From NCBI GenBank assembly GCA_004376435.1, contig SOJS01000010.1:1-8934 (forward strand): DNA of 8,934 bases, read 5' to 3'. The notes under the pieces were generated by a model, which was given only the letters and a program-made list of their open reading frames with translations, searched no databases and was not told the origin of the DNA. Below, piece after piece: positions 6,926-8,934 of the stretch. The stretch comes from Dehalococcoidia bacterium (GTDB taxonomy: Bacteria; Chloroflexota; Dehalococcoidia; Dehalococcoidales; JAUVZE01). Each line of letters starts with the position of its first letter. Within the stretch, counting starts at the first letter, position 1. A program made the translations under genes and the position numbers.

Positions 6926-6955
6926 AGAATAATGCCCTGTCCTCTCTGGCGTCAA
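6926..6955 (-). promoter_or_regulatory. Possible promoter for the 252-residue unknown gene
   Basis: In the 72-base gap after rtcB the minus strand has TTGACG (6950-6955, 5 of 6) and, 18 bases on, TATTCT (6926-6931, 4 of 6). The predicted start near 6919 leaves a leader of about 20 bases. No stem-loop terminator for rtcB is visible in the gap, so read-through from rtcB is also possible. Confidence 0.4.
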
Positions 6956-6970
6956 GCCTTGAGGAACAAA

Positions 6971-8428
6971 CTAGCCCTTTATCACCCCGATGGGTCGGGT
7001 GCGGGCAACAATGCGGGAGATGCCGGCATTATGCGCCACGGCAACAACCATGCTCACATCCTTGTAAGCCTGGGGTGCCTCCTCAGCCAGACCCTTCAGA
7101 CTGCCTGTCTTGACAGTTATGCCCCGCGACTGAAGGTCTTGGAGCACCGCCTCCCCCCTGAGCTCGCGCTTGGCGGCGGCTCGACTCTTGATCCGGCCGG
7201 CACCGTGACAGGTAGAACCGAAGCTCTCTTTCATCGCCGCTTCCGTCCCCACCAGCACATAAGAGAACCGCCCCATATCCCCGGGAATGAATACCGGCTG
7301 ACCAATATCAATATACTTCTGAGGGAGGTCGGGGTGGCCGGCGGGGAAGGCTCTGGTAGCTCCCTTACGGTGGACACAGAGCTCAACCTTTTTGCCATCC
7401 AGCTTATGCTCCTCTATCTTGGCAATGTTATGGGTGACATCATAGATAAGCTCCAGCCCCGCCTCTGCCTCGCTCCTTCCCAGCACCTGACAGAAAGTCT
7501 CCCGCACCCAGTGGGCGATGCACTGGCGGTTAGCCCAGGCATAGTTAGCAGCACACCTCATCGCCGCCAGATAAGCCTGCCCCTCCCCGGAATCGATGGG
7601 GGCACAGGCAAGCTGGCGGTCAGGCAGTTCAATTTTATACTTCTGCATGGCTTTAACCATCTCGCCAATGTAGTCACCGGCAACCTGGTGCCCCAGCCCC
7701 CGCGAGCCACAATGGACAAGGAGCACAACCTGCCCTATCTGGTCAATGCCCATCCTCTTGGCAATAGCCGCCTCCTGAAGCTGGTCAACTATGGCTACCT
7801 CAAGGAAGTGGTTCCCCGAGCCCAGTGTGCCCAGCTGGGGTATGCCGCGCTGCTTGGCTTTTTTACTGACACAAGCCGGGTCGGCACCGCTCATCTCACC
7901 CCTCTCCTCGGTAGTCTCCAGGTCCTCGGGGTGGCCGTATCCCTTCTCCACCGCCCAGCGAGCTCCCTTGACCAGAACATCATCAATCTCGCCATGACGC
8001 AGCCTTATCTTGCCCTCTGAACCAAGCCCGGAAGGGACATTGCGGTAGAGGGCATCAATAAGCTCCTTTATCTTAGGGCTGACCTCAGCCTCCAATAGAT
8101 TTGTCCGCAGCAGGCGAACGCCACAGTTGATATCAAAGCCAACCCCTCCCGGCGAGACCACGCCGTCACTTAATTTCATCGCCGCCACCCCACCGATGGG
8201 GAAACCATAACCCCAGTGGATATCAGGCATAGCCAGAGAATGACCGACAATGCCGGGCAGGAAGGCAACATTGGCTACCTGCTCCAGTGCCTGCTCCCGC
8301 TCTATATCGCCAAGCAGTTCCTGGCTGGCAAACACCAGCCCATCAACCCGCATCCCGCTCTTATAGCTTTTTGGTATCCGCCAGCGGTAATCGTCTATTT
8401 TTTCCAGCAAACCTACCCGCTTAGCCAT
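6971..8428 (-). CDS. rtcB: RNA-splicing ligase RtcB (3'-phosphate/5'-hydroxyl RNA ligase)
   Basis: RtcB joins RNA ends bearing a 2',3'-cyclic phosphate or 3'-phosphate to 5'-hydroxyl ends, using GTP and Mn2+. It serves tRNA splicing in archaea and eukaryotes and RNA repair in bacteria. The protein has 485 residues, close to the 481 of the Pyrococcus enzyme, and its key residues align with a near-constant offset: Asp99 and Cys102 in FDINCGVR, Asn206-His207 in GSGNHFLE, His239 in VHCGSRGLGH, His333 in THNIA (metal and active site), His408 in STCHGAGR (the residue that carries GMP), and Lys484 near the C-terminus. No intein interrupts it, though inteins are common in this family. The ATG at 8428 follows a G-rich ribosome site (GGGGGGAAG), and the gene lies 8 bases after archease, its activator, so the two are surely co-transcribed. 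I do not see the sigma-54 RtcR regulator found with rtcB in enterobacteria. Confidence 0.97.
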   Translation of the reverse strand: MAKRVGLLEKIDDYRWRIPKSYKSGMRVDGLVFASQELLGDIEREQALEQVANVAFLPGIVGHSLAMPDIHWGYGFPIGGVAAMKLSDGVVSPGGVGFDINCGVRLLRTNLLEAEVSPKIKELIDALYRNVPSGLGSEGKIRLRHGEIDDVLVKGARWAVEKGYGHPEDLETTEERGEMSGADPACVSKKAKQRGIPQLGTLGSGNHFLEVAIVDQLQEAAIAKRMGIDQIGQVVLLVHCGSRGLGHQVAGDYIGEMVKAMQKYKIELPDRQLACAPIDSGEGQAYLAAMRCAANYAWANRQCIAHWVRETFCQVLGRSEAEAGLELIYDVTHNIAKIEEHKLDGKKVELCVHRKGATRAFPAGHPDLPQKYIDIGQPVFIPGDMGRFSYVLVGTEAAMKESFGSTCHGAGRIKSRAAAKRELRGEAVLQDLQSRGITVKTGSLKGLAEEAPQAYKDVSMVVAVAHNAGISRIVARTRPIGVIKG

Positions 8429-8436
8429 CTTCCCCC

Positions 8437-8847
8437 CTAGACATCAAAGATAACCCGAACCGTGTTTTTCTCTCTGTTTATCTCAAGCATATGATAGGTG
8501 GTTGATTTCACCCCTATCTTCAACTGATGTCGCGATGAGTCATACCTCTCCCCCCAACAGACAGCCTCAAGCCCGTGCTCAGTAAATTTAGTTATGTCAA
8601 ATTTCTTTAAGAGCAGATGCTTCACCTCAAAGATATAGATAAGGTGATTAAGCCACTCAAACAGAAGCTCCTCACTATCTTCAGCGCTTACTATCACCGG
8701 CAGTGACTCCGTCTCCCTCACCCTATCAAGCTCGGCAATAATTGAGAAAAGACCATAGGCGGCATTGCCAAAGGCTTCCGCCAGACTACTGCCGTAGGCA
8801 ATCAGCCCGGTATCAGCGGTGTGCTCTATTAGCCGAAAGCGCTTCAT
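8437..8847 (-). CDS. Archease, RtcB-activating protein
   Basis: Archease is a small protein that stimulates RtcB guanylylation and allows multiple turnover. This 136-residue copy begins MKRFRLIEHTADTGLIAYG, with the family EHTAD motif (residues 8-12; Asp12 is a probable metal ligand), then the EAFGNAAYGLFSII helix (24-37), the ELLFEWLNHLIYIFE helix (about 60-74), and the conserved C-terminal part with KSTTYHMLEI and the final VIFDV strand ending in an acidic residue. The length is typical of the family (about 135-145). I chose the ATG at 8847; the TTG immediately before it, at 8850, would add one residue. There is no clear Shine-Dalgarno sequence in the 13 bases after the tRNA-Thr gene, so the message is probably released from a tRNA-containing transcript and starts with a very short leader. 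rtcB follows 8 bases downstream. Confidence 0.93.
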   Translation of the reverse strand: MKRFRLIEHTADTGLIAYGSSLAEAFGNAAYGLFSIIAELDRVRETESLPVIVSAEDSEELLFEWLNHLIYIFEVKHLLLKKFDITKFTEHGLEAVCWGERYDSSRHQLKIGVKSTTYHMLEINREKNTVRVIFDV

Positions 8848-8860
8848 CAAACTAAATTAA

Positions 8861-8932
8861 AGCCAGCGGTCAGATTCGAACTGACGACCGGCGGTTTACG
8901 AAACCGCTGCTCTACCCCTGAGCTACACTGGC
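8861..8932 (-). tRNA. tRNA-Thr, anticodon CGT
   Basis: The minus strand folds into a complete 72-base cloverleaf. The acceptor stem is GCCAGTG with CGCTGGC (one G-T wobble), the D stem GCTC/GAGC, the anticodon stem GCGGT/ACCGC around the loop TTCGTAA (anticodon CGT, reading ACG), the variable loop CGGTC, and the T stem GTCAG/CTGAC around TTCGAAT. The discriminator base is T (position 8861). CCA is not encoded; the sequence after it is TTTAATTTAG, so CCA must be added by the nucleotidyltransferase. There is no intron. Only 2 bases lie beyond its 5' end before the window edge, so its promoter is not visible. Archease starts 13 bases downstream. Confidence 0.97.
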
Positions 8933-8934
8933 AT

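Noticed and set aside
6899..6970. TCAAGGCTTGA palindrome after rtcB as a terminator
   Set aside because: The arms allow only a 4-bp stem with a 3-base loop, and no T-run follows.
6905..8020. A 371-residue open frame on the plus strand opposite rtcB
   Set aside because: It lies almost wholly antisense to rtcB, whose catalytic residues are all conserved. Its translation is low in complexity and resembles no family, and no ribosome site or promoter supports it. It is a shadow of biased codon use.
8861..8934. tRNA-Thr 3' end as an integration (att) site
   Set aside because: No integrase, duplicated tRNA 3' end or foreign-looking genes occur next to it; the genes that follow are chromosomal archease and rtcB.

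Overview
The window is ordinary, densely packed bacterial chromosome with nine protein-coding genes (one cut by the left edge) and one tRNA gene. No gap between genes is longer than about 125 bases. The protein sequences and the gene set (a standalone GuaB3-type IMP dehydrogenase-like enzyme, archease plus RtcB, and ftsH next to a polyprenyl synthase and metG) suggest Chloroflexota, most likely class Dehalococcoidia. That placement is inferred from remembered family resemblance, not from a search.

Layout: positions 1-1122 (+) hold the C-terminal part of the membrane protease FtsH. It converges, with only 7 bases between stop codons, on a four-gene minus-strand block: rsmI (16S rRNA 2'-O-methyltransferase), a 67-residue cysteine-rich protein, metG (methionyl-tRNA synthetase) and a long-chain polyprenyl diphosphate synthase. 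A 124-base divergent promoter region (4852-4975) separates rsmI from guaB3 on the plus strand. guaB3 converges with a second minus-strand block, read from the right edge as tRNA-Thr(CGT), archease, rtcB (RNA ligase), and then a 252-residue protein of unknown function that seems to have its own promoter.

Functional themes: the left minus-strand block is translation-centred (rRNA methylation, Met-tRNA charging) with an isoprenoid chain synthase attached. The right block is an RNA-repair pair, RtcB with its activating partner archease, directly behind a tRNA gene. guaB3 belongs to guanine nucleotide metabolism. All complete genes are intact and their recognisable active-site residues are present. 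The exception worth checking is RsmI, where two residues of a family-typical motif are replaced.

I found no mobile element, CRISPR array, phage gene, toxin-antitoxin pair or convincing undescribed system. The most open questions are the small cysteine-rich protein, the 252-residue unknown protein, the cysteine-retaining GuaB3 and the tRNA/archease/rtcB arrangement.
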